DNA of 64,000 nucleotides from Paenibacillus gyeongsangnamensis (GCF_027533625.1 NZ_JAQAGZ010000003.1:62001-126000); one strand, 5' to 3'. Positions 25,779 through 33,883 are shown, numbered from the stretch's first letter. A program made the numbers and translations. Notes: generated by a model from the sequence alone, not told the origin.

Positions 25779-27688
25779 CGGTCCCCCTCCTTCCGAAGAG
25801 CGACTCCGATGACGGAAATGGGCTGATCCTTCATAAAAGGCTCTATGGGCATCCGGTACGGCTCAAGCGTTACGGCATGTCGATTCAAAACTTCCAAAGC
25901 GGAATGCACCGTCTCCTTCTCCGTCCCTGTTCCGATGGGAGGAACGTCAAGCTGCCCGATCCCCGGATGCTTCAATGAGAACGGAGGAAGAATGAAGCCC
26001 TGCCGCGCAAGAGGAACAATTCCCTTATTCTGAGCCTGAAGGAGCGCCAGCTCCAGCGCGCTTCGAAGCGCGGCCGTACGGTGGAGACCGGTGCTGCCGT
26101 ACCATCCCGATGTTGTGCCGGCCCACAGAACCGGGAAACCATGAACGTCTTCGCTCCGGGCGATAACCGGAGCCCCCTGCAGAGTAGTCAACGCACGCAG
26201 ATAAAACCGGCATCGCTCGTCATCCGGATCGGTAAGATACGCCGGGTATAGGGCTGGAGGCTGCTGCGCAAACCGGAAGCGCAGCTCTTCCGTCAGCGCG
26301 CTAAGCAGACCCCGGCCCAGACTCTCGGCGGCGTTCGCTCCGACTCCGACAGCGATGAAGGCTTCCGTGGTCTGCCGGCCGGCGATATGGGAAACATAGT
26401 CCTCGAGGCCGATTAGCCCGGCTTCGCGTCGGGCTTCCTCGTGCGTCAGCTTCAGGACGATGCATTCCGGAAGCAAGTCGGCGGGGCCCTCGGACAAAGG
26501 ATCGGCAGGTTGAACGCGGCACTGGGCCAGCGGCAGCTGAATTAAGTCCCCCTCCTCCCATTGATGGAGGATGCCTGTAACAGGCGATGTCAACCGGCTG
26601 AAAAAAATCAGGAGCTCATTGGAATTCATCCCGTCCGGTCCTGTGTCAAGCAAGGAACTTGCTTCGCCCACCGGCTCCGCAGACCGGGCTTCATTCGTGA
26701 ACAGGCGGGGAAGAAACGTATGCCAATCGCCTTCCAGCGTCTCCAAATTAAGAAGATAGAACTCCGGCGGAGCATCGGCACGGCTCACGCCCGTTATGGC
26801 TTTAAACATTTCAAATGCAGTCACGTTGGCAAGCATCGATCCGGCGGTGGCGGAGAACGTGTGGAGAGCCGGATCCCGGTTAAGCGCATCCCGATGAATG
26901 CGGCGCCATGCCGATTCCCAGTCCGTCTCCGAGCCCGGACGGATCACCGGGCCAGCCATCCCCGTATGCTCGATGCATAGAGCAGGGATAAATAGCTTCT
27001 TTTCCTCGCTGCAGGCAGTTTGCAGCTGCCTCAGTGTGCTGACGTCTCCCCTTTCCGATACGGCCACCACCACATCAAACGGCCGGATCATTTCCCGCCA
27101 CGAAGCCGTTCCGGCCTCTTTAACCGAGATCGTCTCGATATCGGCATCGGGATCCGATTGGCGGGCATGGGCGGCCAATTGCCCGATTCGCTCCCGGTTT
27201 GTGTTCGCGTCATCCGTTACGATCAGACGCAGCTTGGGCAGTCCGGATTCCAGCAAAGCTTGGACGAGCGAGACGGCGAACGGCCCGGAGCCGACGGCAG
27301 CAACCTTGGTGCGGCGATAAGTCTCGAAGCGGGAAGCTCCCGACCCGCCTAAGCCGTCGAGAAATTCGATTTGCGAAGCGAATTTGGAGAGAACGGACTC
27401 CGGGAGCTGATGCGGAAAGTCCCGGCTCACATCCCGAACGAAGCCGTTCCGGTGCAGGACGTCGGCAAGTTCATAAATCCTTGCCTTATACTCATCCGGC
27501 AGGCCAGAAGTCAGCTCCGACATGGCCTGGTTTCCGTCCAGCGCCGGCAGCAGCTTTTCGATCCACTGGTCGATCGCACGGCCTTCCATACGGAAGGACC
27601 CGACATTATTGCGAAAATAGACGCTGCCGTCAGCCTCAGGGAGATAAAATACGTCTCCGTTCACTTTCAGGCGCATAGAAGGGTCCAA
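25775..27688 (-). CDS. hcaF: ocin-ThiF-like leader-binding maturation protein (F protein, copy A) with N-terminal RRE
   Basis: A 637-residue protein of the thiazole-containing bacteriocin maturation family. Residues 1-90 (MRLKVNGDVFYLPEADGSV, FRMEGRAIDQWIEKLLPALDG, ELADVLHRNGFV) look like a PqqD-type RiPP recognition element (RRE). From about 125 an E1-like/ThiF fold follows (VAAVGSGPFAVSLVQALLES), then a large C-terminal domain. In characterised heterocycloanthracin systems the F protein binds the leader peptide and activates the YcaO D protein. TTG at 27688 is chosen because AAAGGAG lies ten bases upstream. It is coupled to D by a 4-base overlap. Confidence 0.92.
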   Translation of the reverse strand: MDPSMRLKVNGDVFYLPEADGSVYFRNNVGSFRMEGRAIDQWIEKLLPALDGNQAMSELTSGLPDEYKARIYELADVLHRNGFVRDVSRDFPHQLPESVLSKFASQIEFLDGLGGSGASRFETYRRTKVAAVGSGPFAVSLVQALLESGLPKLRLIVTDDANTNRERIGQLAAHARQSDPDADIETISVKEAGTASWREMIRPFDVVVAVSERGDVSTLRQLQTACSEEKKLFIPALCIEHTGMAGPVIRPGSETDWESAWRRIHRDALNRDPALHTFSATAGSMLANVTAFEMFKAITGVSRADAPPEFYLLNLETLEGDWHTFLPRLFTNEARSAEPVGEASSLLDTGPDGMNSNELLIFFSRLTSPVTGILHQWEEGDLIQLPLAQCRVQPADPLSEGPADLLPECIVLKLTHEEARREAGLIGLEDYVSHIAGRQTTEAFIAVGVGANAAESLGRGLLSALTEELRFRFAQQPPALYPAYLTDPDDERCRFYLRALTTLQGAPVIARSEDVHGFPVLWAGTTSGWYGSTGLHRTAALRSALELALLQAQNKGIVPLARQGFILPPFSLKHPGIGQLDVPPIGTGTEKETVHSALEVLNRHAVTLEPYRMPIEPFMKDQPISVIGVALRKEGDR

Positions 27689-27793
27689 TCGAGATCATCT
27701 CCTTTTGACGTTCGTTCAATCGATACGTCATTCGACATTTCCTCTTTTCTATTCGTATGTACGGCTATTTGTCCCTCATGCCCGTTGAAACGG

Positions 27794-27845
27794 AAAAAAG
27801 GAGAGCCCCTGAGCGCCGGATGAATATCCGGCCGCAGGGGCTCTC
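27794..27845 (-). terminator. intrinsic terminator of the precursor gene
   Basis: Perfect 11-bp outer stem GAGAGCCCCTG / CAGGGGCTCTC with an inner CCGGAT/ATCCGG stem and a T-tract on the minus strand. It separates the precursor from the F-D-B genes, so the precursor can be made in excess. Confidence 0.9.
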
Positions 27846-27868
27846 TTCCTTCATTAGCGTCGCGTGCT

Positions 27869-28171
27869 TCAGAAGCAGCGGCCGCAGCGGTGGAAGCCGC
27901 AACGGTGGAAGCCGCAGCGGAATCCTCCGCAAAAGCCGCCACAGAAGCCGCTGCAGAACGTGCTGCAGAACGTGCTGCAAAATGTGCTGCAGAAACCGCC
28001 GAAGAAGCACGATCCAAAGCCGAAGAAGCATGTTCCAAAGCCGATACCTACGCATAAACGGGCATCAAACGGCTGAGGTTGGCCTTGAAACGCTGTCGGA
28101 GTCAGCTCGCCTGCATTGAAATCGGAAATCGGCAGCTGTTGAATTTCTTCCTGGAAACCATTCATACTCAT
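27869..28171 (-). CDS. hcaA: heterocycloanthracin/sonorensin-like TOMM precursor peptide
   Basis: A 100-residue peptide. The leader (about residues 1-38: MSMNGFQEEIQQLPISDF...FNAGEL...QPFDA) is followed by a core with 13 Cys, spaced mostly by three or four residues, in repeats of CSTF (three times), CGGF, CFF and RCGFH. Ser and Thr flank many Cys, and Gly/Phe fill the rest, as in the Bacillus heterocycloanthracin precursors. The ATG at 28171 follows GGAGG by ten bases. The core DNA holds near-perfect 12-base repeats, which points to growth by slippage. It is monocistronic, with its own terminator, between the divergent F-D pairs. Confidence 0.93.
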   Translation of the reverse strand: MSMNGFQEEIQQLPISDFNAGELTPTAFQGQPQPFDARLCVGIGFGTCFFGFGSCFFGGFCSTFCSTFCSTFCSGFCGGFCGGFRCGFHRCGFHRCGRCF

Positions 28172-28484
28172 GTTTACAAAACCTCCGTTAGTTTTTGTTT
28201 TGAACTTTAAATTCAAAGTATGAACCATTTTGCCGGAATCGGCGGAATGCCTAGTAACAAGATATGTGTATGTAACGGACTCCGCACTTGTTACTGATGA
28301 ATCCGCCCATCCTGCATATTCTCGGATGACTGTTGCCGAATTTCATCCGAAGAAACCGGTTCGGCGGCGTAATAAAAAAGGGGGCGGCGACATAGTTTTA
28401 CAATAGATTTTTGCCGGAAAAGAGGGATTGCCGGCATGATCGGTCGTCCTGCGGCGTCAAACCGAAGAGGGAGGTTTGAGCGGA
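28172..28484. promoter_or_regulatory. divergent control region of the TOMM locus, with inverted repeat
   Basis: About 313 bases between the precursor and the plus-strand F gene. AGTAACAAG (28253-28261) and CTTGTTACT (28287-28295) are perfect nine-base inverted arms, 25 bases apart. They could be a shared operator or a hairpin in the precursor leader. No convincing sigma-A -35/-10 pair was found on either strand, so a sporulation or alternative sigma factor is possible. No second precursor frame was seen here. Confidence 0.55.
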
Positions 28485-30062
28485 ATGTCTTATCTGGGAG
28501 AATGTGTGCTGGCGGTCGGTTCCGGCCCGATTCTAGTCTCGCTTGTTGAAGCGTGGTACGATTCAGGCTTTAGCAAGCTTGCCGTTGCGGTAACCGGTGC
28601 GCAGGATACGGATGCGGAGGCGCTCAAGACGTTGGCGGAACAGGCGCTTCGCCGCGATCCGGAGGCTTCTTTGGATATCGTTGCGGCAGCGGAAGACGGG
28701 GACTGGAAGGCCGCCGTTCGGCCGTTTCCGTTTATTTTGTATGTCACGCAGCATGGCGATCTGGAGGAGCTTCGGGAGCTTCAGTCTGCCTGCCTGGCGG
28801 AGCGGAAGCCGATGCTGCCTGCCGTGATGCTGAGAGGAAGAGGCATGGCGGGACCGCTGCTTCGGCCGGATGGGGAAGGCTGCTGGGAGTCGGCATGGCG
28901 GCGCGTGCATTCGCCCGTCTTTCATGGGAAGCGGGAGCCACAAGCCTCCTCCGCCGCGGCTGCAGCCGCGTTATCGAATCTTATCGTGAACGAATGGCGC
29001 AGAACGGCTGCGGGAGAGCAGGAGCGGGATGTCAGCAGGGAGTGTTATATTCTGGATCCGGTCACGCTGGAGGGAAGCTGGCATCCTTTCCTGCCTCATC
29101 CGCTCGTATCGGGATATGAAGCGGCTGTCCCGGTGGCGGATATGGAACTCGAACTCGAAGCAGGCGTGGAGACGGAAGATATTGTGGATACGGAGGGTAC
29201 AAAGAATACGGAGAATACGGATAATGCGGAGGAATGGTTCACCTGCTTCAGCCGGATGACTTCGACGGTATCGGGCATTTTCCATGTATGGGAGGAGGGA
29301 GAGCTAAGCCAGCTTCCGCTGGCACAATGTCTCGTCGAACCCGTTGACCCGCTGTCGGAAGGACCGGCGGAGCTTCTGCCGGCGATCGTCTGCAGCGGTC
29401 TGACACATGAAGAGGCGCGGCGGGAGTCGGCGCTTGCAGGGCTTGAGGCCTATGCTGCCCGCTTGACGCCGCTGCTGGTTTCCGGGCTGCCCCCGTTCGA
29501 CCGGGAGGATATCGGCATCGGGGCAGGCTGCACCTTCGCCGAAGCGGCTCTCCGTGGGTTGAGCGCTTGTTTAACCAAAGAACTGGGTAAACGGACGCTT
29601 CGACATGAACCGATTGCCTCGCCCATCGATTGTATCCGGATCGAAGATGTCCGGTGCCGGTTTTATTTGCAAGCCTTAAGCCTCATGGAGGGAGAACCTC
29701 TAATTGCCGCGGGCGAGCCGCTGCTCGGCTTTCCGGTGGCGTGGGTCCGGTCAGGCTCCGATTGGTACGGCAGCGTAGGTCTTAGCATGACTTTCGCGCT
29801 TCGCCGCTCGCTGCAGATGGCCTTGATGAAAACCGAACGCGCCGCTTCGTCTCCCTTGATTCGGAGCGATCGCGAGCCGCAAAGCATAACCATTCCCTCA
29901 GCCGGGACGGCTTGGCATCCTTCTTGGGTAAGGTCCGCCGTTCAGACATTGAGGCCGCGCCGCAAGCGTCTTGAGGTGTACGATATGCGGTTCGAATCTT
30001 TTCTGAGAGACGGGCCGTTTGGCGTATACGGCGTACTGCTCAGAGAGGAGGTATCCCCGTGA
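28485..30062 (+). CDS. ocin-ThiF-like maturation protein lacking the RRE (F protein, copy B)
   Basis: About 525 residues. VLAVGSGPILVSLVEAWYDS near residue 8 aligns with residue ~130 of copy A, and similarity continues to the end (AGPLLRPDGEGCWESAWRR, LPLAQCLVEPVDPLSEGP, LTHEEARRESALAGLEAY). The first ~120 residues, which hold the RRE in copy A, are absent, and no degraded version lies upstream. An acidic Glu/Thr/Asn-rich insertion sits near residues 215-250. GAGGGAGG supports the ATG at 28485. It overlaps D copy B by GTGA. It may need copy A, or another protein, for leader recognition. Confidence 0.9.
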   Translation: MSYLGECVLAVGSGPILVSLVEAWYDSGFSKLAVAVTGAQDTDAEALKTLAEQALRRDPEASLDIVAAAEDGDWKAAVRPFPFILYVTQHGDLEELRELQSACLAERKPMLPAVMLRGRGMAGPLLRPDGEGCWESAWRRVHSPVFHGKREPQASSAAAAAALSNLIVNEWRRTAAGEQERDVSRECYILDPVTLEGSWHPFLPHPLVSGYEAAVPVADMELELEAGVETEDIVDTEGTKNTENTDNAEEWFTCFSRMTSTVSGIFHVWEEGELSQLPLAQCLVEPVDPLSEGPAELLPAIVCSGLTHEEARRESALAGLEAYAARLTPLLVSGLPPFDREDIGIGAGCTFAEAALRGLSACLTKELGKRTLRHEPIASPIDCIRIEDVRCRFYLQALSLMEGEPLIAAGEPLLGFPVAWVRSGSDWYGSVGLSMTFALRRSLQMALMKTERAASSPLIRSDREPQSITIPSAGTAWHPSWVRSAVQTLRPRRKRLEVYDMRFESFLRDGPFGVYGVLLREEVSP

Positions 30063-31999
30063 ATACGATCGTCATCGTTGGAGAGGGCATGCTCGCGGAT
30101 ACGGTATGCAAGCATTTGACCGGGTATCGGGTCATACGAAGACCGGATTTCAGTGAAGGCTTGCCGGCCGCAGAGCTGGTATTGGCGCTGCAGGATCATG
30201 CGAGCTCCTCCTTTCAGCTTCAAGCGGAAGAGATGCTTCGGAACCAAGGCATTCCTTGGCTGTTCGCCTGTGTATCGCATGGAGAAGGGGTGGTGGGACC
30301 GCTGGTCCGTCCCGGGACGGCCGGCTGCTCCCAATGTGCTGAGCTCCGGCGTTCCATGGCCGGCCGGGGCCGCAAAGAGATGGACGATCTGCTTCTGAGG
30401 CTGGCCCAGCCCGATTATCCGGGTCCTCATCCTTGTGCAGAGCTTCCTTATGCCGGATTACGGCATATGGCGACTATCCTCTCTGAGGAAACGGCAAAAG
30501 TGCTTCGGGGCGGGAGAGCGCATTCGGAAGGCCGAGTCTATTTGGTCGATCTGGATCATCTGAATACGACAATCCACTACATTCTGCCCGATCCGACTTG
30601 TCAGGTTTGCGGCCGGCTGCCGGACGATTCGGCCGAAGCGGCCGAAATAACGCTAAGACCGTGCAAGAAGCTTGGCCCGAACAGCTACCGCAGCCGTTCG
30701 ATGAGCGATTTGCGGAAGGTGCTGGCCGGCGATTATTGGGACAGCCGGACCGGACTGTTCAACGGCAAGCAGCCTGATCTCGTATCGGCCTTTGCCGGAG
30801 CGGTCGCGAATCTTCCTTTGAGCACGTCCGATGAGGTGACCGGAGGCCGCTCGCATTCGTATGCGGACAGCGAGCTGGCTGCAATCCTGGAGGGATTGGA
30901 GCGAAATTGCGGTCTTGCTCCCCGCGGCAAAAGGACAGTCGTGTACGACAGCTTCTCCCGCCTGAAGCTGTCTGCGATGGATCCGTCGAAGGTGGGATTC
31001 CATGCGAAGGAGCAGTTGGAACAGCCTGACTTTCCGTTCCTGCCGTTTGATCCCGATACCCCGATGGCTTGGGTATGGGGATATTCGTTTCTGCAGGAGC
31101 GCCCGGTCCTCGTTCCGGAGCTGCTGGCTTACTACAGTCTGGGCTACGGAGGGGGCTTCGTATACGAAACCTCTAACGGCTGCGCCATAGGAGGGAGCCT
31201 CGAGGAGGCGATTCTGTATGGGATAATGGAAGTGGCCGAACGGGATTCGTTCCTGATGACATGGTACGCCCGATTGCCTGTTCCGCGGCTCGATTACCGC
31301 TCGTCGGGAGATCTGGAGTTGCTGCTAATGACTGAACGGCTAAGGGCGGTAACGGGGTACGAGGTAAGTTTGTACAATACGACGATGGGAAACGGAATTC
31401 CGAGCATTTGGGCCGTAGCGAAGAACGGGATGGAACAGGGAGCGAATCTCGTCTGTGCCGCGGGAGCCCATCTTGACCCGATCCGGGCGGCCAAGAGCGC
31501 CCTTCATGAGCTGGCGGGCATGATCCCGATGGTTCAAGAAAGCTGGAGGGAACGTCGTGAGGATGGCGAGGCCATGCTTCATGATTCATTCCTGGTGCAG
31601 CATATGGGAGATCATTCTCTGTTGTACAGCTTGCCGCAAGCGGAGGAGAGGCTCCGTTTTCTGCTGGATGAAGATCGTCCTCTCCGGACTTTCGCGGAAG
31701 AGTTCCGCTCCGTACCGGCGAACGACGATCTGACGGAGGATCTGAAACAGGTCCTTCAGGTATTCCGCAGCCTGCAGCTGGAGGTCATTGTCATCGACCA
31801 GTCGTCGGGAGAGACGCTCCGCAACGGGCTGCACTGCGTCAAAGTGCTGATTCCGGGAATGCTGCCTATGACGTTCGGACATCAGCTTACCCGGTTGGCG
31901 GGCCTGGACAGGGTACTTGAGGTACCGATGAAGCTGGGTTACGCCAATCACAGACTGACGCCGGAGGAGCTGAATCCGTATCCGCATCCGTTTCCATAG
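30059..31999 (+). CDS. TOMM cyclodehydratase, fused C-like and YcaO domains (D protein, copy B)
   Basis: A 646-residue paralogue of the D protein at 23.8-25.8 kb. Zinc pairs GCSQCAELRR and CQVCGRLP, YcaO signatures GRSHSYADSELAAILEGLER and GSLEEAILYGIMEVAERDSF, and the PxPxP-type end NPYPHPFP are all kept, so it should be catalytic. The GTG start overlaps the F stop and has GAGGAGG upstream. Divergence from copy A is spread along the whole length, which suggests an old duplication and retained function. Confidence 0.92.
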   Translation: MNTIVIVGEGMLADTVCKHLTGYRVIRRPDFSEGLPAAELVLALQDHASSSFQLQAEEMLRNQGIPWLFACVSHGEGVVGPLVRPGTAGCSQCAELRRSMAGRGRKEMDDLLLRLAQPDYPGPHPCAELPYAGLRHMATILSEETAKVLRGGRAHSEGRVYLVDLDHLNTTIHYILPDPTCQVCGRLPDDSAEAAEITLRPCKKLGPNSYRSRSMSDLRKVLAGDYWDSRTGLFNGKQPDLVSAFAGAVANLPLSTSDEVTGGRSHSYADSELAAILEGLERNCGLAPRGKRTVVYDSFSRLKLSAMDPSKVGFHAKEQLEQPDFPFLPFDPDTPMAWVWGYSFLQERPVLVPELLAYYSLGYGGGFVYETSNGCAIGGSLEEAILYGIMEVAERDSFLMTWYARLPVPRLDYRSSGDLELLLMTERLRAVTGYEVSLYNTTMGNGIPSIWAVAKNGMEQGANLVCAAGAHLDPIRAAKSALHELAGMIPMVQESWRERREDGEAMLHDSFLVQHMGDHSLLYSLPQAEERLRFLLDEDRPLRTFAEEFRSVPANDDLTEDLKQVLQVFRSLQLEVIVIDQSSGETLRNGLHCVKVLIPGMLPMTFGHQLTRLAGLDRVLEVPMKLGYANHRLTPEELNPYPHPFP

Positions 32000-32064
32000 G
32001 TATAGGTGATAGCGGTATGAGGGGCCAGCCGTGAAATTCGTCCAATCCTCTCCTTAGAATATGG

Positions 32065-32072
32065 CATACAAT
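32065..32072 (+). promoter_or_regulatory. CATACAAT element, possible sporulation sigma -10
   Basis: CATACAAT equals the sigma-E type -10 consensus and lies 32 bases before the 36-codon membrane peptide gene. No clear matching -35 was seen. Confidence 0.3.
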
Positions 32073-32103
32073 GGACTATTAAGGCGGAAGGGGGAGAGGA
32101 TTC

Positions 32104-32214
32104 ATGGGTTTCGGTCTCGGTTCCTGTTCTTGTGCAGGCTTGTTCACGTCCACGGCAGTGATTCTGGTACTGTTCATTCTGCTCGTCATCGTATCTCGTT
32201 CCATCCTGATCTAA
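32104..32214 (+). CDS. tiny YjcZ-like transmembrane protein
   Basis: A 36-residue peptide with strong GGGGGAGAGG upstream. An N-terminal MGFGLGSCSCAGLFTST is followed by one membrane segment (AVILVLFILLVIVSRSILI), the pattern of the YjcZ/tiny-TM sporulation family (usually Gly/Tyr-rich head, then FALIVVLFILLIIVG). It sits 104 bases after D copy B and just before a terminator. The Ser/Cys/Thr-rich head is unusual for YjcZ and could make it a second modification substrate, but this is speculation. Confidence 0.65.
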   Translation: MGFGLGSCSCAGLFTSTAVILVLFILLVIVSRSILI

Positions 32215-32265
32215 TTCCTTTTATTCCGGTTTACTGCGATGGAGATGTCCCCCGGTTGGTTGAAG

Positions 32266-32303
32266 ACCGTTCCCCGGCGTCTTAGCCGGGGAACGGTTTC
32301 TTT
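32266..32303 (+). terminator. intrinsic terminator
   Basis: Thirteen-bp perfect stem ACCGTTCCCCGGC / GCCGGGGAACGGT, loop GTCTTA, then TTCTTT running straight into repeat copy 4. Confidence 0.93.
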
Positions 32304-32411
32304 AGTTGATAAGACTTTATAAGTTTTCGCAACTTATAGCTTCGCATCAACCTTGGTAAACGCGCTGGTTCTTGTAAGACAAGGACGGCGTAGCCGTTTA
32401 TCCTGGCCCGG
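32304..32411 (+). repeat. terminator-associated ~105-bp repeat, copy 4
   Basis: AGTTGATAAGACTTTATAAG start, TATAAGTT-TTCGC-AACTTATA hairpin, core GCTTCGCATCAACCTTGG, second hairpin around TGTAAGACA, and the TTTATCCTGGCCCGG end. It begins directly in the preceding terminator tail. Confidence 0.95.
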
Positions 32412-32615
32412 TTCGGACAAGCCTGCCGATTCTAATGGAAGCTTCATTTGAAGTTGGTACAAATAGAGTGGAAGGCGGACGGGTACGGCTTTCCATTTTT
32501 TCGTTCATACGGTTGACAGGAAGGAAGCGCTCAAGTATGATGTTTAATAGTAAAAATTACTATTAAATAACTTATTCAATTCGGGCAGAGTTCAACCGGA
32601 AAGCTTGACGAAAAC

Positions 32616-32862
32616 TGCAGGATAGGTTACGATCGGTCTTGTTTGCACACAATTGAACATCTGTGGGAACAAGGTGCTTTAGCGCTGCTAAAGCTTAAAA
32701 GGGAAGTTCGGTGCAATGCCGACGTGGTCCCGCCACTGTAACGGAGGAGTCACAGCAACAATGCCACTGATCTTGAGCCAAGATCGGGAAGGCTGCTGAT
32801 GATGCCGATTCCGGAGCCAGGAGACCTGCCTGTTCTGACAACACTGCAGTAACCTACGGTAG
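32616..32862 (+). promoter_or_regulatory. cobalamin (B12) riboswitch
   Basis: Closing stem TAGGTTAC / GTAACCTA (32623-32630 with 32849-32856). The conserved cobalamin core is read as GGGAAGTTCGGTGCAATGCC, then GTCCCGCCACTGTAA, and the B12 box GCCAGGAGACCTGCC (32817-32831). It precedes an intrinsic terminator and the 2Fe-2S gene. Adenosylcobalamin would shut off expression. Confidence 0.96.
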
Positions 32863-32912
32863 ATAGGGAAGTGTTAGAGACAGCCTGCGTCTGTTTTGAT
32901 GGCGTTCATAGG

Positions 32913-32955
32913 GCATCTTTACCTTTCATTTTGCCGGGGTGAAGATGCTTTTTTT
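32913..32955 (+). terminator. riboswitch expression-platform terminator
   Basis: GCATCTTTACC pairs with GGTGAAGATGC and is followed by seven T, about 50 bases after the B12 box. Confidence 0.88.
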
Positions 32956-32999
32956 GTGCGCGTTTTAAGCTGTAAGTCCATATGAAGGGGGCAATAGCT

Positions 33000-33371
33000 A
33001 TGGCGACTTGGGATTTATCGAAGACGATGCATCATGTGCTGATTTGTAACGGAGGAAGCTGTCTGCGCAGGCAAGGAGAGGAGGTAACGGCGGCCCTGCG
33101 CGAGGAAATTGCCCTACAGGGAGCGGATGACCGAATCCATACGACGAGAACCCGGTGCAACGGCCGATGCGAGGATGCCTGCGTCGTGACGGTTTATCCT
33201 GAAGGCGTCTGGTACAAGGACATGACCCCGGACACGGCGCGCGCTCTGGTAAGAGAGCATCTCCTGCAAGGCAAGCCGCTGCAGGACCGGAAGGTATATT
33301 CCTGGAGCGGGGAACGGTTCATTCCCACAGACCATGGCGCCGAGGGGCTGCTTCGATCAATGAAGAAATGA
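33000..33371 (+). CDS. thioredoxin-like 2Fe-2S ferredoxin under B12 control
   Basis: About 123 residues. The Cys motif CNGGSC near the N-terminus and CNGRCEDAC around residue 60 give the four-Cys pattern of thioredoxin-like [2Fe-2S] proteins (CbiW-like, found with cobalamin genes). VTVYPEGVWYKDMTPDTARAL is typical of the group. The start at 33000 is chosen because AAGGGGG lies at the right distance. It is the only complete gene behind the riboswitch and may give electrons in cobalamin synthesis or remodelling. Confidence 0.85.
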   Translation: MATWDLSKTMHHVLICNGGSCLRRQGEEVTAALREEIALQGADDRIHTTRTRCNGRCEDACVVTVYPEGVWYKDMTPDTARALVREHLLQGKPLQDRKVYSWSGERFIPTDHGAEGLLRSMKK

Positions 33372-33464
33372 CAATATGGATCATCTAGGGGGACAAAGAA
33401 CATGAAATCGAACCATTCTTTTATAAAGATCCATTTTCAATATTTTTTATTACTCCTATTAATA

Positions 33465-33493
33465 AGGCTGCCGATCATTCCCCACGGCAGCCT
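33465..33493. terminator. bidirectional hairpin between convergent genes
   Basis: Nine-bp stem AGGCTGCCG / CGGCAGCCT between the ferredoxin gene and the minus-strand hypothetical gene. The T-tract is weak on both sides. An ATG at 33402 with AGGGGG upstream opens a frame that runs through this hairpin and is not considered a gene. Confidence 0.6.
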
Positions 33494-33516
33494 CGTGGTT
33501 GGCAATATTGAAACAT

Positions 33517-33825
33517 TTACCCTTCCACTACATCCGCACCTAATTCGCCCGCAACCTCAATCATCTTGGGGATCACGGCTTCATTGGTGCCGGATACGTA
33601 AATATCTCCTTGATAATGCCGGAACGGGATTTTTGTATCGCCGCAGCTCCACATGAAAAAATCTCCCTCAATGGACATGGTGGTAGAGCCTGTCACCGTA
33701 AACACGGATGTATAGGAAAAATCAGGTTTGGACGCAAAATACCGTTTGCACTCTTCCAAAGATATGGTTTGCGGCGTATTCCCATCTTCTTGAAACTCCC
33801 TTGTAATGCGATAACGCTGACTCAT
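33517..33825 (-). CDS. conserved hypothetical protein
   Basis: A 102-residue soluble, mixed alpha/beta protein (SYTSVFTVTGSTTMSIEGDFF, FRHYQGDIYVSGTNEAVIP). GGGAGG stands seven bases before the ATG. No family or active-site motif was recognised. It is upstream of nothing obvious; the MFS gene runs the same way 58 bases before it. Confidence 0.6.
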   Translation of the reverse strand: MSQRYRITREFQEDGNTPQTISLEECKRYFASKPDFSYTSVFTVTGSTTMSIEGDFFMWSCGDTKIPFRHYQGDIYVSGTNEAVIPKMIEVAGELGADVVEG

Positions 33826-33883
33826 TAGATGCCTCCCATATTATTCTTCTTTAAGACATCATACCAGGGAACCCGTTTGTTTC

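Noticed and set aside
27869..28060. Tandem 12-base repeats that could be taken for a CRISPR-like or satellite array
   Set aside because: Units are in frame, code for the Cys-rich core and have no spacers of CRISPR size.
27757..28119. Long basic open frames on the plus strand across the precursor gene
   Set aside because: They are the antisense of the Gly/Cys-rich repeats of the precursor, whose own strand has the Shine-Dalgarno, family-like leader and terminator.
33402..33656. Frame after the ferredoxin gene with AGGGGG upstream
   Set aside because: It runs through the intergenic hairpin and opposite the conserved hypothetical gene; no protein-like features beyond a hydrophobic start. It could be a dead remnant of a second B12-regulated gene.
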